DNA of 64,000 nucleotides from Sphingomonas faeni (lineage in GTDB: Bacteria; Pseudomonadota; Alphaproteobacteria; Sphingomonadales; Sphingomonadaceae). Below, piece after piece: positions 1 through 8,755 of this stretch. The position numbers and the translations under genes were made by a program. The stretch's first letter is position 1, and each line of letters begins with the position of its first letter. Under the pieces are notes generated by a model. That model did not search any database, had not been told where the DNA came from, and saw only the letters and a program-made list of their open reading frames with translations. Location: contig NZ_JANBVH010000005.1 of assembly GCF_024273235.1 (NCBI RefSeq), positions 62,001-126,000 on the forward strand. Direction: 5' to 3'.

Positions 1-1487
1 TGGATCACCGCCCTGTTGCTGACGCGACGGGGGATCTGGAACGACGGATCGGCGCGACTGGCGTTGTTTGCCGGCGCCGGATTGGCGGCGGTGCTCGTCG
101 ACGATCCGAGCTTCCTCGGCTGGGTTCTGTTCTGGACGGCTGTCTCGCTTGCCGCACTCCTGCCGCGGCACAGGTTCGACGATGCTCTCGCTTGGGCGCG
201 CAGGCTCGGCTGGCACGCGATGTCTGCCGTCGTTGCGCCGTTTAAGGACGCTGCGCGGCTGTCGATGGTCCGCCAGCGTCGAGGGCCATCCGCGCGATCG
301 GGGCTGTCGTCGCGTTGCCCTTGATGGGCGGCGCGACGTTCCTTGGGCAGTTCGCGAGCGCCAACCCGCTGATCGGCCGGGCGTTTTCGCAAATCGTGCT
401 GCCGGATCTGTGGGCGACGACGTGGCGCACGCTGTTCGGGCTCTGCGTGTTGGTCGCGATCTGGGCAAGCTTGCGGCCAAGTCCTTACACGACGGGACCA
501 TCGCGTTCCGGCGATCGCTCGATCGGTACGGTGTTTGAGCCAGGGGTCGCGACGCTGATCCTGTCGCTCGTGACGTTCAATACGATTTTCGCGGTCGAGA
601 ATATGCTCGACATCGTGTTCCTGTGGAGCGGCGCGGGACTGCCATCCGGCGTGACGATGGCGGACTATGCGCACCGTGGCGCGTATTCGTTGATCGTGAC
701 CGCATTGCTTGCCGCGGTGTTCGTGCTGCTGGCATTACGTCCGGGCAGTGCAGCCGCGGCGAGCCCGCTGGTGCGACGCCTGGTGACGGTCTGGATTGTG
801 CAGAACCTGCTGCTGGTCGCGTCGAGTGCATTGCGAACGCTCGATTATGTCGACGCCTACGGGATGACGGTACTGCGACTGTCCGCGCTCGCATGGATGG
901 GCCTGGTCGCCACGGGACTGGCGTTGATCGGCTGGCAGCTGCTAGCGGGGAAGTCCGCCGCGTGGCTGATCAACGCCAATGGGCTGGCGGCGACGGCCGT
1001 GCTCATGATGGCCAGCATCGCCGATCTCGGCGCGACGGCGGCGGCGTGGAACGTGCGTACGGTGCTTGCCAAGGGCAAGGCGGGACCGCCGCTCGACCTG
1101 TGTTACATGGCGCAACTCGGGTCGTCGTCGCTGGTGTCGCTGGCAGTGCTGGAGCAGTACGCGCGGGACCCGCGACTGCGCGAACGCCTGACGTATCTGC
1201 GGTGGGAAAATCAGATCGAAACGGCAAACGCGCAGGCCGATTGGCATCTCTGGACGCCGCGCGACGCGAGGCGCCTTACGACGGTGCGCGCGATGGTCGG
1301 TGGCAAGGCGCCGCGTTTGCGATCGGCGCCGGATGGACGAAGCTGCGACGGGCTGATCCTGCCGCCCCCAATGGTCGAGGAGCCGTCGGCGCCGCTACCG
1401 ACTCCTGCGCCGCAGATGCCTGCACCGCCGCCACATTCACGCCCAACGCCATCACCAAAGCCGTTGACGCCGGGCGCGCAACAATGA
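1..1487 (+). pseudogene. DUF4153/DUF4173 integral membrane protein, 5'-truncated by window edge and frameshifted
   Basis: The frame is open from base 1, so the true start lies before the window. Frame 1 encodes hydrophobic sequence up to about base 280 and then hits a stop at 322-324. The family-like continuation (ALPLMGGATFLGQFASANP) lies in frame 3, which is open from 246 and runs to a TGA at 1485-1487. The switch therefore lies between about 265 and 295 and needs a one-base loss or a two-base gain. The remainder has about eight hydrophobic segments and a proline-rich tail from about 1370, typical of DUF4153/DUF4173 proteins, whose function is unknown. The stop overlaps an ATG of the response regulator frame (ATGA), so the three genes are probably cotranscribed. 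It is either a real pseudogene or an assembly error. Confidence 0.75.
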
Positions 1488-1498
1488 TCCTGTGCCCG

Positions 1499-2206
1499 AT
1501 GCCCCGCACCATTCTGGTCGTCGATGACGATCCTCATATCCGCCAGCTGCTCGTGTTCGCGTTCGACAAGGCCGGGCTCGGCGCGATCGAGGCGGCGGAC
1601 GGCGAAGCCGCGCTGGCGCTCGTTGCGACGCACGTGCCCGACCTTGTGGTGCTCGACATCAACATGCCGCGGATGGACGGGCTGGAGGTGTGCCGGCGCC
1701 TCCGCGGTGGAGAGGGCGGGGCGGACATACCGATCCTTTTCCTGTCGAGCCGCGACGACGAGATCGACCGGGTGCTCGGCATCGAACTCGGCGCCGACGA
1801 CTATGTTGTGAAGCCGTTTTCGCCGCGCGAGGTGGTAGCGCGGGTGATGGCGATCCTGCGCCGCACGTCCGCGCGGGCACCGAACACCGAGGACGGGCGC
1901 GATCTGTCGCACGGTCGGTTGCGGCTCGACCTGGAAGGCTGGCGCGCGCTCTGGGGCGAGGTCGAGATCGCGCTGACCGTTACCGAGTTCCAGATCCTGC
2001 GGCTGCTCGCGTCGATGCCGGGTCGGGTATTCAGCCGCGACGCGATCATCGACCGGCTGCACGGCCCCGGTTTCGCGGTCACGGACCGCACGATCGACAG
2101 CCATATCCGCAACCTGCGCGGCAAGTTCGCAAAAGCGGGCGCCGACGACTTGATCGAGACGCGGGCAGGGATCGGCTATCGTCTCGGATCGTGCACGGGC
2201 GCATAA
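1499..2206 (+). CDS. OmpR/PhoB-family response regulator
   Basis: About 235 residues. The receiver domain covers residues 3-118, with the acidic pair in VVDDDPHIRQ, phospho-acceptor Asp53 in VLDINMPRMDG, and Lys105 in VVKPFSP. A C-terminal winged helix follows from about 135, with the typical LTVTEFQILRLLAS and RTIDSHIRNLRGK elements. The start at 1499 (MPRTILVVDDD) gives the usual length. An in-frame ATG at 1484 overlaps the stop of the upstream gene and would add five residues. The stop codon overlaps the start of the histidine kinase (TAATG), so the two form a coupled pair. The arrangement recalls CreB/CreC, but target genes cannot be read from the sequence. Confidence 0.93.
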   Translation: MPRTILVVDDDPHIRQLLVFAFDKAGLGAIEAADGEAALALVATHVPDLVVLDINMPRMDGLEVCRRLRGGEGGADIPILFLSSRDDEIDRVLGIELGADDYVVKPFSPREVVARVMAILRRTSARAPNTEDGRDLSHGRLRLDLEGWRALWGEVEIALTVTEFQILRLLASMPGRVFSRDAIIDRLHGPGFAVTDRTIDSHIRNLRGKFAKAGADDLIETRAGIGYRLGSCTGA

Positions 2207-3783
2207 TGGGCAGGGTCAAGGACTGGGCGAAACGCCACTGGCCCCGGTTGCGATTGCGGACGATCCTGTTTGCGACATTGTTCCTGGTCGCCGCGCTACC
2301 CGGGTTCGGCGCGGTGTTCCTGCGTGTCTACGAGAACACGCTCGTTCGCCAGACCGGGGCGGAACTGGTCGCGCAGGGAGCGGCGCTGTCCGCGACCGCG
2401 GCGGCGCTCTGGCCTGCCGCACCGCTCGGTCGGGTTGCGCCTCGCGAGGTTTCAGGCGGGGACAACCCCTATAGCGTGCAGGCGCCCGCATCCGGCATCG
2501 ACCTCAGCACGACGCCGATCCGCGCGGAGCGGCCACCGGCTGCGGCCGGCGCGAGACCATTCCCCGATGCAGTGGCCGCCGCCACGCGACTTTCGCCCAT
2601 CATGGAGGCGACGCGGTCCACCACGCTGGCCTCGATCATCCTCCTCGATCGCAACGGCAGCATCGTCGCCGGGAGTTCGGCCGTCGGCAGCTACGCCGCA
2701 CTCCCCGAAGTTGCCGCTGCATTTACTGGGCGCGCCACGACTATGCTCCGTCGCAACGGCGCATACCGCGCGACTTATCGTTTCGAATGGCTGTCCCGCG
2801 CCGCGGCGATCCGTGTCCATCACGCGCGTCCGATCGTCGTCGGCGACCGCGTGGTCGGCGTGCTCCTGTTGTCGCGTTCCGCCCGTGCCCTGTTCCGGGG
2901 ATTGTATGAAGACCGCGGCAAGATAGCGCTGGGCATCGCTGCGATCTTCGGGCTGCTCGTGGTGCTGAGCGGCGTCATTTCCCGAGGCGTCACGCGCCCG
3001 ATCGAGCAACTCGGCGCGGCGACGCGCGCAGTCGCAAGCGGACGCGGTCGTGTCCCCGATCCGCCACCGACCGCGGCGATCGAGATCCAGGGCCTCTACG
3101 ACGATTTCGCGGTGATGGCGGCGGCGATCGAGCGTCGTTCGCGCTATCTCCGCGACTTTGCTCACGCGGTCAGCCACGAGTTCAAGACCCCGCTCGCCGG
3201 CATCCGCGGTGCGGTGGAATTGCTTCAGGATCACCCTGACATGGCGCCGGAGGATCGACGTCGTTTCCTCGCCAACGCCGATGCGGATGCCCGCCGTCTC
3301 GCGTTGCTGGTGACGCGGCTGCTCGATCTCGCGCGCGCCGACATGGCTGAGCCGGGTGAAGAAAGAACCGATGCCGCCCGGGTCGTCGCGCGGGTTGCAG
3401 ATGCTTCGCGAACGGCCGGTTTCTCGATCGAAATCGTTGGCTTAGCCGTCCTGCCAATCGTAACTGTACCAGCAACGACTTTGGAAGCCGTACTCGCGAC
3501 GCTTCTGGAAAACAGCAAGCAGGCTGGTGCCCGATCCGTGACGATCCAGTTGTCGACCACGGATACTCAATTGGAAGTGCGCGTGAATGACGACGGGCCC
3601 GGCGTTCCACTCGCCGATCGAGAGCGGCTGTTCGAGCCTTTCTTCACAACGAAGCGAGATACAGGTGGCACCGGCCTCGGGCTCGCAATATCCCGTTCTC
3701 TGATTGAAGCTCAAAAGGGCAGTTTGGCTATTTCAGATAGCGAGATAACTGCCTTTGTTATCCGTCTTCCGTTGGCGCATTAG
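2206..3783 (+). CDS. Two-component sensor histidine kinase
   Basis: 525 residues, inner-membrane sensor paired with the preceding regulator. A first membrane helix lies at about 18-40, followed by a periplasmic sensing region of about 200 residues. A second helix at about 244-264 leads into a HAMP linker (SRGVTRPIEQLG). The dimerisation/phospho-acceptor box is FAHAVSHEFKTPLAG with His324. The ATPase domain has the G1 and G2 boxes (NDDGPGVP, GGTGLGLAISRSL) and the F box FEPFFTTKR. It starts on an ATG that overlaps the regulator's TAA by one base, so translation is probably coupled. Base composition drops toward AT at the 3' end. The signal sensed is unknown. Confidence 0.93.
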   Translation: MGRVKDWAKRHWPRLRLRTILFATLFLVAALPGFGAVFLRVYENTLVRQTGAELVAQGAALSATAAALWPAAPLGRVAPREVSGGDNPYSVQAPASGIDLSTTPIRAERPPAAAGARPFPDAVAAATRLSPIMEATRSTTLASIILLDRNGSIVAGSSAVGSYAALPEVAAAFTGRATTMLRRNGAYRATYRFEWLSRAAAIRVHHARPIVVGDRVVGVLLLSRSARALFRGLYEDRGKIALGIAAIFGLLVVLSGVISRGVTRPIEQLGAATRAVASGRGRVPDPPPTAAIEIQGLYDDFAVMAAAIERRSRYLRDFAHAVSHEFKTPLAGIRGAVELLQDHPDMAPEDRRRFLANADADARRLALLVTRLLDLARADMAEPGEERTDAARVVARVADASRTAGFSIEIVGLAVLPIVTVPATTLEAVLATLLENSKQAGARSVTIQLSTTDTQLEVRVNDDGPGVPLADRERLFEPFFTTKRDTGGTGLGLAISRSLIEAQKGSLAISDSEITAFVIRLPLAH

Positions 3784-4000
3784 TATATGACGAGCGCAAT
3801 TAGGTTCACGCGCCAATCATGCAAACTGATCCTGGGCTGGGCTCTTGAGCGAGTCGATCACCTTACCCCGCATTACGGATGCGACAGTTTTGGCAAAAAC
3901 CGCAGAAAAACGAGGATTGTTGTCGGCATTATAGGCATCAAAACGGCGAAATCGATACATCTGCGATACCAGCGCGATACCAAGATCCGGCGTCTGGCGA
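3784..4000. other. 217-base gap with a possible minus-strand coding remnant
   Basis: AT-richer than its surroundings. No complete gene is visible. On the minus strand, 3817-4000 stays open and reads through peptides such as DLGIALVSQMYRFRRFDAYN and AVFAKTVASVMRGKVID. It has no start of its own and simply continues out of frame from inside the adjoining DUF3857 gene. This may be the tail of a lost gene, but I cannot assign it. Confidence 0.35.
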
Positions 4001-6058
4001 CTACGGCTTTTGACACGGCGGATGCGCACCCGCGAAATCGCTGAATGCGCCGAACCTGCTTGACGTATCGACACCTGCCTTCGCGGCATCCCCGCGCCCT
4101 TTGTTTGATACCTCCCAGACGTATGACTTGTTGTTGTCGAACTTGGGGACGGCGTTCGGAATAGCGGCCGCCTCCTTCGCACTGATTTCCGGCACCTCGA
4201 CACGGCGGCTCTTGACCATGCGCGCCGTGACGCCGTCGAACGACGAGATCCGCCAATAGGAAATGCCGCCAAGTCGCCGATCCATGGGGTCGGATGAGAA
4301 CGACCAGCGGAAGCCCTTGCCGGCCGCTGGTACTTTGATCGTCGTCGCGTAGCAGGTGAACGACGGGTACTCGTTGGCCCAAGGCACATCCTGCGGCTGA
4401 TCCTTTGGCCGCTTCATCTCGTCCGGAGGCGGAAAGCCAGCGCCGAAGAGATAGTGCGTGTGCCCCTCCGTCGCGTCGCCGTCCCAGTCGACCTTACCTT
4501 CGCCCTCGACACCGAGCACGAGAAGTCGGTTCGCCTCGTCGAATCGCCAGCTGGTATGTGTCGCTTCGACGACGGGGTATTGCTGTCGCCAATAGGCGAC
4601 CAGCGCCTTGTCGGCGTCGGCGGGTGCGAGGCCAGCAAGCTGCGCGCGCATCCCGAAGATCTCGTCGCCGCGCAGCGTGACCTGGATGCGGTATTTGCCG
4701 GGCTTGTCGAAACCGGCGGACGCATCTACCTCGACCGCCTGGATGCGGCTCGGCAAACGCGGCACGATGGGCGCGATCCGCTCAAGCGCAGCCCCGCTCG
4801 CGCGCAGCGGTAGGCCCCAGCGCGACGGCGGCGGTTCCAGCCCAGTCAGCGATCGGTCGCCGAGCCTCGTGCCGTCGAGCCAGACCGACGCAGCCCCGAT
4901 CGTCGCGCGCACGACGACGTGATCGAACACCGCAGGTGTGGGAAGGCGCTCGTCGGTGCCATCGCCGCCCTTGCTCGCGACCAGCACGGGTTCGGACGCG
5001 ATGCCCAGCTCGTGCAGCAGCGCGATCAGAAGCACCGTTTTCGCCTTGCAATCGCCGAACCGGCGGCGCCACGTTTCGTCGACGTTCGCCGGTTGATAAT
5101 TGCCGCCATCCAGACCGACGTAAACGTAGCGGATTCGATCCTGGACCAGTTGCAACGCCGCCATCGCGCGTTGCGCCGGATCGTTCGTCGCGGCGGCGAT
5201 CTTCGCCGCCTCCGCTTTCACCGGGGAGGTCGTGCCGAGCGTTCCTGCACGCACGAACGGCGCGCTGAACGTCCGCGAGACTGCCGGCCAATCGCTGTAA
5301 CCACTGAACTGCATCAGCCTCGCGATCGAATACCGCAGCGGTGCACCGTCCGGGATCGTCACGGATGCCGGATCCGACAAGGTGAGCTGGCGCTCGGTTT
5401 CCAAGCCCATATCGCGGACCACTGGCTGGGGCAGATCGGGTGACGCTCGAAAGGCGATACCTGCCCCCGTCGGCGCGATCAGCCGCACTCGGTACGCGCC
5501 GCGAACGCCCGCCACCGGGAACTGCATGAAACCTTGCGGCCTCTCGCCGAGGCTGGTCTGGCGCCGAACCGTCGTGATCGCAAATTCGAGCACGTCGCCG
5601 ACCTGAAGACCCGCAATCTGCAACGTCGCCGTCAGGTTGCCGTCGAGCGCGGACTGTTCGAGATTGTTTTCGCGCTGGATGACCGTGAACTTCTGCGTGG
5701 CGAGCACGTCGATGGTCTGGTCATCTCGCATGATCGCCAGACGATGGACGATCATTTCTTCATTCGCGGGCGACCATGTCATCGTCAGATTGCCGGCGGC
5801 CAAGGCTTCCGGTGTCAGGAGCGCCAGCTTGGTCGCCTGATATTCTTCTTGGCCCCGGTCCGTCACGCGGACCTGCTGGTCGGCCGAGATGAGGCGCAGC
5901 GGAGCCCCTGGCGGCGTCGGCGCGTCGCTTCCCTTGGGCGCCGCTATCACCCATGCTGGCGCCGGCGCATACCGCACGACACGCACCGGCGCTCGATCCG
6001 CCCCATGCACCACAGTCGTACCGCACAGCGCGACGATCGGCGCCGTTCCGCGCCACAT
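4001..6058 (-). CDS. DUF3857 / transglutaminase-like exported protein
   Basis: About 685 residues. The N-terminus (MWRGTAPIVALCGTTVVHGA) looks like a signal peptide. A DUF3857 beta-sandwich region spans about residues 55-240. A transglutaminase-like core follows, with RRFGDCKAKTVLLIALLHELG holding the nucleophilic Cys, then FDHVVVRA holding the His, with the Asp expected downstream at WLDG. The C-terminal part resembles a DUF2569-less DUF3857 family tail. Substrate is unknown for the family. The ATG at 6058 has AGGGG a few bases upstream; a GTG at 6073 with GGGGGA upstream is an alternative. It stands alone, with decayed genes upstream. Confidence 0.85.
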   Translation of the reverse strand: MWRGTAPIVALCGTTVVHGADRAPVRVVRYAPAPAWVIAAPKGSDAPTPPGAPLRLISADQQVRVTDRGQEEYQATKLALLTPEALAAGNLTMTWSPANEEMIVHRLAIMRDDQTIDVLATQKFTVIQRENNLEQSALDGNLTATLQIAGLQVGDVLEFAITTVRRQTSLGERPQGFMQFPVAGVRGAYRVRLIAPTGAGIAFRASPDLPQPVVRDMGLETERQLTLSDPASVTIPDGAPLRYSIARLMQFSGYSDWPAVSRTFSAPFVRAGTLGTTSPVKAEAAKIAAATNDPAQRAMAALQLVQDRIRYVYVGLDGGNYQPANVDETWRRRFGDCKAKTVLLIALLHELGIASEPVLVASKGGDGTDERLPTPAVFDHVVVRATIGAASVWLDGTRLGDRSLTGLEPPPSRWGLPLRASGAALERIAPIVPRLPSRIQAVEVDASAGFDKPGKYRIQVTLRGDEIFGMRAQLAGLAPADADKALVAYWRQQYPVVEATHTSWRFDEANRLLVLGVEGEGKVDWDGDATEGHTHYLFGAGFPPPDEMKRPKDQPQDVPWANEYPSFTCYATTIKVPAAGKGFRWSFSSDPMDRRLGGISYWRISSFDGVTARMVKSRRVEVPEISAKEAAAIPNAVPKFDNNKSYVWEVSNKGRGDAAKAGVDTSSRFGAFSDFAGAHPPCQKP

Positions 6059-6168
6059 TGAGCCCCTGAACACATCAATCCCCCGAATGCCGCTGCAGCT
6101 TAGCTGGCGCGCTACGTACCGCAACATCTGACCGACCACGCTGCCAGCCGCAAGCCACCCAACTGGAC

Positions 6169-6417
6169 CTAATCTTGCGCTGTTCGAGTTCGTCTCGTCC
6201 CAAGCGGGAAAAGCGTCTTCAGCCGATCGACCGTGTGACGCCACTTGGGCGTCTTCGGCGCGCAGACGCTGTTCTGGTTGCCGAACATGCCGACCTCGTG
6301 GATCGCCGCATCGAGGCCGACGGTGGCGACCCATTCGACGGGGACGAAATATTCGCAGCGGTCGAGATCGTCGATGAACTCCCGGTGGTAGCCGGCCGTC
6401 AGGACGTCCGCCGCCAT
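6169..6417 (-). pseudogene. Remnant of a conserved protein of unknown function
   Basis: An open stretch of 82 codons whose middle (EFIDDLDRCEYFVPVEW, then EVGMFGNQNSVCAP and KWRHTVDRLK) has the look of a conserved domain, perhaps a PUA/EVE-like fold. That fold assignment is only an impression. The piece seems to lack an N-terminal half: upstream sequence in this frame is not protein-like, and no ribosome binding site precedes the ATG at 6417. It lies between the DUF3857 gene and a hipA remnant, both decayed genes being on the 3' side of tRNA-Ala, which fits leftover island DNA. Confidence 0.45.
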
Positions 6418-6525
6418 ATGCGTTCATGGACCCGGCATTGATTAAGCTTCTGCATGCCGGCTGGATCGCCACCTGCCGATTAACTGAATCGTCAGACCGC
6501 TGAGACTGTAGGGGCACTGGAGTGA

Positions 6526-6822
6526 GTGTGGTGGGACCAGAATGTCGTTGGCCTGCTGACGCAGGATCGTAGTGGCGATCTCAGCTTCGGATATGACCCG
6601 GCATGGGCAACAGCAGGCCGTTGCCGCGCTCCCTGCCGCTACGCGATCAGCCCTTCAACCGCGCGGCCTGCCGTCCGTTCTTCGGGGGATTGCTGCCCGA
6701 GGCCGACCAGCAGCAAGGCGCCGCGGCGGCACTGGGTGTTTCGGTTGCCAATGACTTTACCTTGCTGGATCGCCTCGGTGGCGATGTCGCAGGCGCGATC
6801 ATGCTATTACCGTCAGGGTAGG
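6526..6822 (+). pseudogene. hipA: HipA-type toxin kinase, N-terminal remnant with frameshift
   Basis: The reading begins at GTG 6526 (VWWDQNVVGLLTQD...FGYDPAW) in frame 1 and continues from about 6603 in frame 3 with SLPLRDQPF, RPFFGGLLPEADQQQ, VSVANDFTLLDRLGGDVAGA and a stop at 6820-6822. These are the hallmarks of the HipA N-terminal (couple_hipA) domain of type II toxin-antitoxin systems. The whole kinase core of about 300 residues is missing, and no HipB-like antitoxin gene precedes it. The gene is broken twice, by the frame change near 6600 and by the truncation, so it cannot make a toxin. Confidence 0.85.
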
Positions 6823-6983
6823 GCCCACCGGAACGCTCGACGACTGGCGCACCGCGAGGTCGATACGTCTTTCGAGGCATGTCGGAACACACGTCGGCTC
6901 ATCTGCGATACGCGAATGATACGCTTGTAACTACGTCACTCGCCGCCTGATCTCAGAAAAGGTGACTTTTCAACAGGTTGCGC
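6823..6983. other. Gap between hipA remnant and tRNA-Ala
   Basis: 161 bases with no convincing gene. It contains no obvious continuation of hipA in any frame. An integrase gene or a second copy of the tRNA 3' end is not evident by eye. Confidence 0.4.
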
Positions 6984-7059
6984 TGGTGGAGCCGAGGGGA
7001 ATCGAACCCCTGACCTCTGCAGTGCGATTGCAGCGCTCTCCCATCTGAGCTACGGCCCC
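6984..7059 (-). tRNA. tRNA-Ala (anticodon CGC)
   Basis: On the minus strand the 76-base sequence folds as a cloverleaf with acceptor arm GGGGCCG/CGGCTCC, D arm GCTC...GAGC, anticodon stem CTGCA/TGCAG and T loop GGTTCGATTCC. The seven-base anticodon loop ATCGCAC gives anticodon CGC, which reads the Ala codon GCG. The 3' CCA is encoded. The 3' end points toward the decayed genes at 6.1-6.8 kb, so it may have served as an integration site. Confidence 0.95.
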
Positions 7060-7354
7060 GCGCGGTTGGCCATAGGCCATGGTCGCGGCTTTAACGGGTC
7101 GATTTCGGGGATGCAACTGGCTTGGCGGGCCGGTATTTCCTAAGCCGTTGGGGTGGTTCTCCGCTCGGCGAGACGACGACACAATCCCGGTCAGGCGCGT
7201 CGTCGCAGCGTTGCGTCGTGTCGCCGTCAAGTCACGGCAAATACAGGAACAATCGACAGGCTGGGCGTTTGTAGTCCTCGGAATGTACGGGAACGCGATC
7301 GACTAAATCGATCGACGGGACCGGCAGCCGCAGGACAGCAATTAGGAGCTTCCC
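7060..7354. other. Leader region upstream of the DUF2171 gene
   Basis: No coding region is convincing here. Open frames of 75 and 100 codons overlap it but lack ribosome binding sites and protein-like composition. It contains the possible EcfG promoter described separately and a good ribosome binding site (TTAGGAG, about 7340-7350) just before the ATG at 7355. Confidence 0.4.
7246..7269 (+). promoter_or_regulatory. Possible EcfG (general stress response) promoter
   Basis: GGAAC at 7246-7250 and GTT at 7267-7269 are 16 bases apart. This matches the GGAAC-N16/17-GTT pattern of promoters recognised by EcfG sigma factors of alphaproteobacteria. It lies about 85 bases before the DUF2171 gene. The match is short and could be chance. 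Confidence 0.35.
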
Positions 7355-8614
7355 ATGGTCTACGAACGCAATACCCGGGATCGTCAGTCTGGCGATTATT
7401 ACGGTCGGCCGAACTCGCAGGATTATGGTCGCGATTTCCGGTCCGATGGCGGTGACTACGGCCGATCCAGTGCGCGCGATTACGCAGCCGCCGGTGAATT
7501 CGACCGCGACAACCGCGGACGCGACGATCAGAGGAGCCGCGATCAATATGGTCGCGATCAGAGTCGCGATCAGGGCGGCCGCGATTATTACGGCGGTCAC
7601 AACGATCGCCAGCAGCCATCGGGCGGAGATCGCTATGGTCAGTCGCGTTATGGCTCGGGCCAGGGCTATGGCCAGCAGGGCTATGGTCGGCAGGATCCGG
7701 GTCAGCAGCGTTATGGTCAGCAGGGCTACGGCCAGCGCAGCCAGGGTTCGGGCGATACCGAATATCACGGCAGCTACGCGTCGGACGGTCGCCGGTTCGA
7801 GGATGTAGGGCGCAATCGTCATGCGGACGACGACAATCGCAACCCGCAGCGTGGTGACAACCGTGGTTATGGCCGCCAGCCGCAGGGCTATGACTATGAT
7901 GATCGCGGTTTTATCGCGCGCGCAGGCGACGAGGTGCGCTCGTGGTTCGGCGATGACGAGGCGGAGCGTCGTCGCGAGGCCGATGCGCGCTATGACGAGC
8001 GTTCCTATGGTAATCCGGATAGCCGTTCGTTCGGTAACCGGTCGTCGAACACGCACGACGATCATTATCATAGCTGGCGCAGCACGCAGATCGCGGCGCT
8101 CGACCGCGACTATGACGAGTATCGCAACGAGAACCGCTCGAAATTCGAGAACGAGTTTTCGTCGTGGCGCACCGAGCGGCAGGGCCAGCGTAGCTCGCTG
8201 TCGCAGGTTACCGAGCATATGGAAGTCGTCGGGTCCGACGGCAGCCATGTCGGGACGGTCGACAAGGTGAAGGGCGACCGGATCCTGTTGACCAAGAACG
8301 ACCGCGATGCGGGTGGCGTGCATCACTCGATTCCGTCGCGCTGGATCAAGACCGTCGATGGCAAAGTGACGCTGTCGAAGTCGGCCGACGAAGCCAAGGC
8401 GGCGTGGAAAGAGGAAGAGCGCAACTCGGCGATGTTCGAGTATGGCGACCGCACCGGTGGCGACAAGAAGGACGCCGGGACCACCACGGGCTATGCTTCG
8501 AATGCCCAGGCCGGCAACGGCACGGTCAATCGCGATCAGACCACCACCGGCGCCGGCCCCACCACCGGTACGGCGACCGATGCGCTCGGCAAGTCGGGTT
8601 CGGGCACCTACTGA
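7355..8614 (+). CDS. Low-complexity DUF2171-containing protein
   Basis: 419 residues in three parts. Residues 1-190 are extremely rich in Gly, Tyr, Arg, Asp and Gln, with repeated blocks of the types GRDYYG, QGYGQ and RYGQ. Around 190-220 a motif ARAGDEVRSWFGDDEAERR occurs, as in related sphingomonad proteins. A DUF2171 domain (HMEVVGSDGSHVGTVDKVKG to about 350) follows; this PRC-barrel-like domain is of unknown function. The tail is rich in Thr and Gly. There is no signal peptide or membrane helix. The disordered repeats suggest a hydrophilic or condensate-forming protein. A clear terminator follows at 8661, so it is probably monocistronic, and the upstream site suggests stress control. Confidence 0.85.
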   Translation: MVYERNTRDRQSGDYYGRPNSQDYGRDFRSDGGDYGRSSARDYAAAGEFDRDNRGRDDQRSRDQYGRDQSRDQGGRDYYGGHNDRQQPSGGDRYGQSRYGSGQGYGQQGYGRQDPGQQRYGQQGYGQRSQGSGDTEYHGSYASDGRRFEDVGRNRHADDDNRNPQRGDNRGYGRQPQGYDYDDRGFIARAGDEVRSWFGDDEAERRREADARYDERSYGNPDSRSFGNRSSNTHDDHYHSWRSTQIAALDRDYDEYRNENRSKFENEFSSWRTERQGQRSSLSQVTEHMEVVGSDGSHVGTVDKVKGDRILLTKNDRDAGGVHHSIPSRWIKTVDGKVTLSKSADEAKAAWKEEERNSAMFEYGDRTGGDKKDAGTTTGYASNAQAGNGTVNRDQTTTGAGPTTGTATDALGKSGSGTY

Positions 8615-8660
8615 TCGCCTGAACATAGCGGCCGGCATCGCGTGATGCTGGCCGGGAAGG

Positions 8661-8689
8661 AGCCCGGGCGGGAACGTCCGGGCTTTTTT
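8661..8689 (+). terminator. Rho-independent terminator after the DUF2171 gene
   Basis: A GC-rich stem AGCCCGG/CCGGGCT with a ten-base loop is followed by six T residues. It separates the DUF2171 gene from the reductase gene at 8756. Confidence 0.85.
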
Positions 8690-8755
8690 GCGGGTTGCGC
8701 TGCGGGTATGTTCCGCCATACCCACAACACGAATATTCTAGACAGGAGCAAATTT

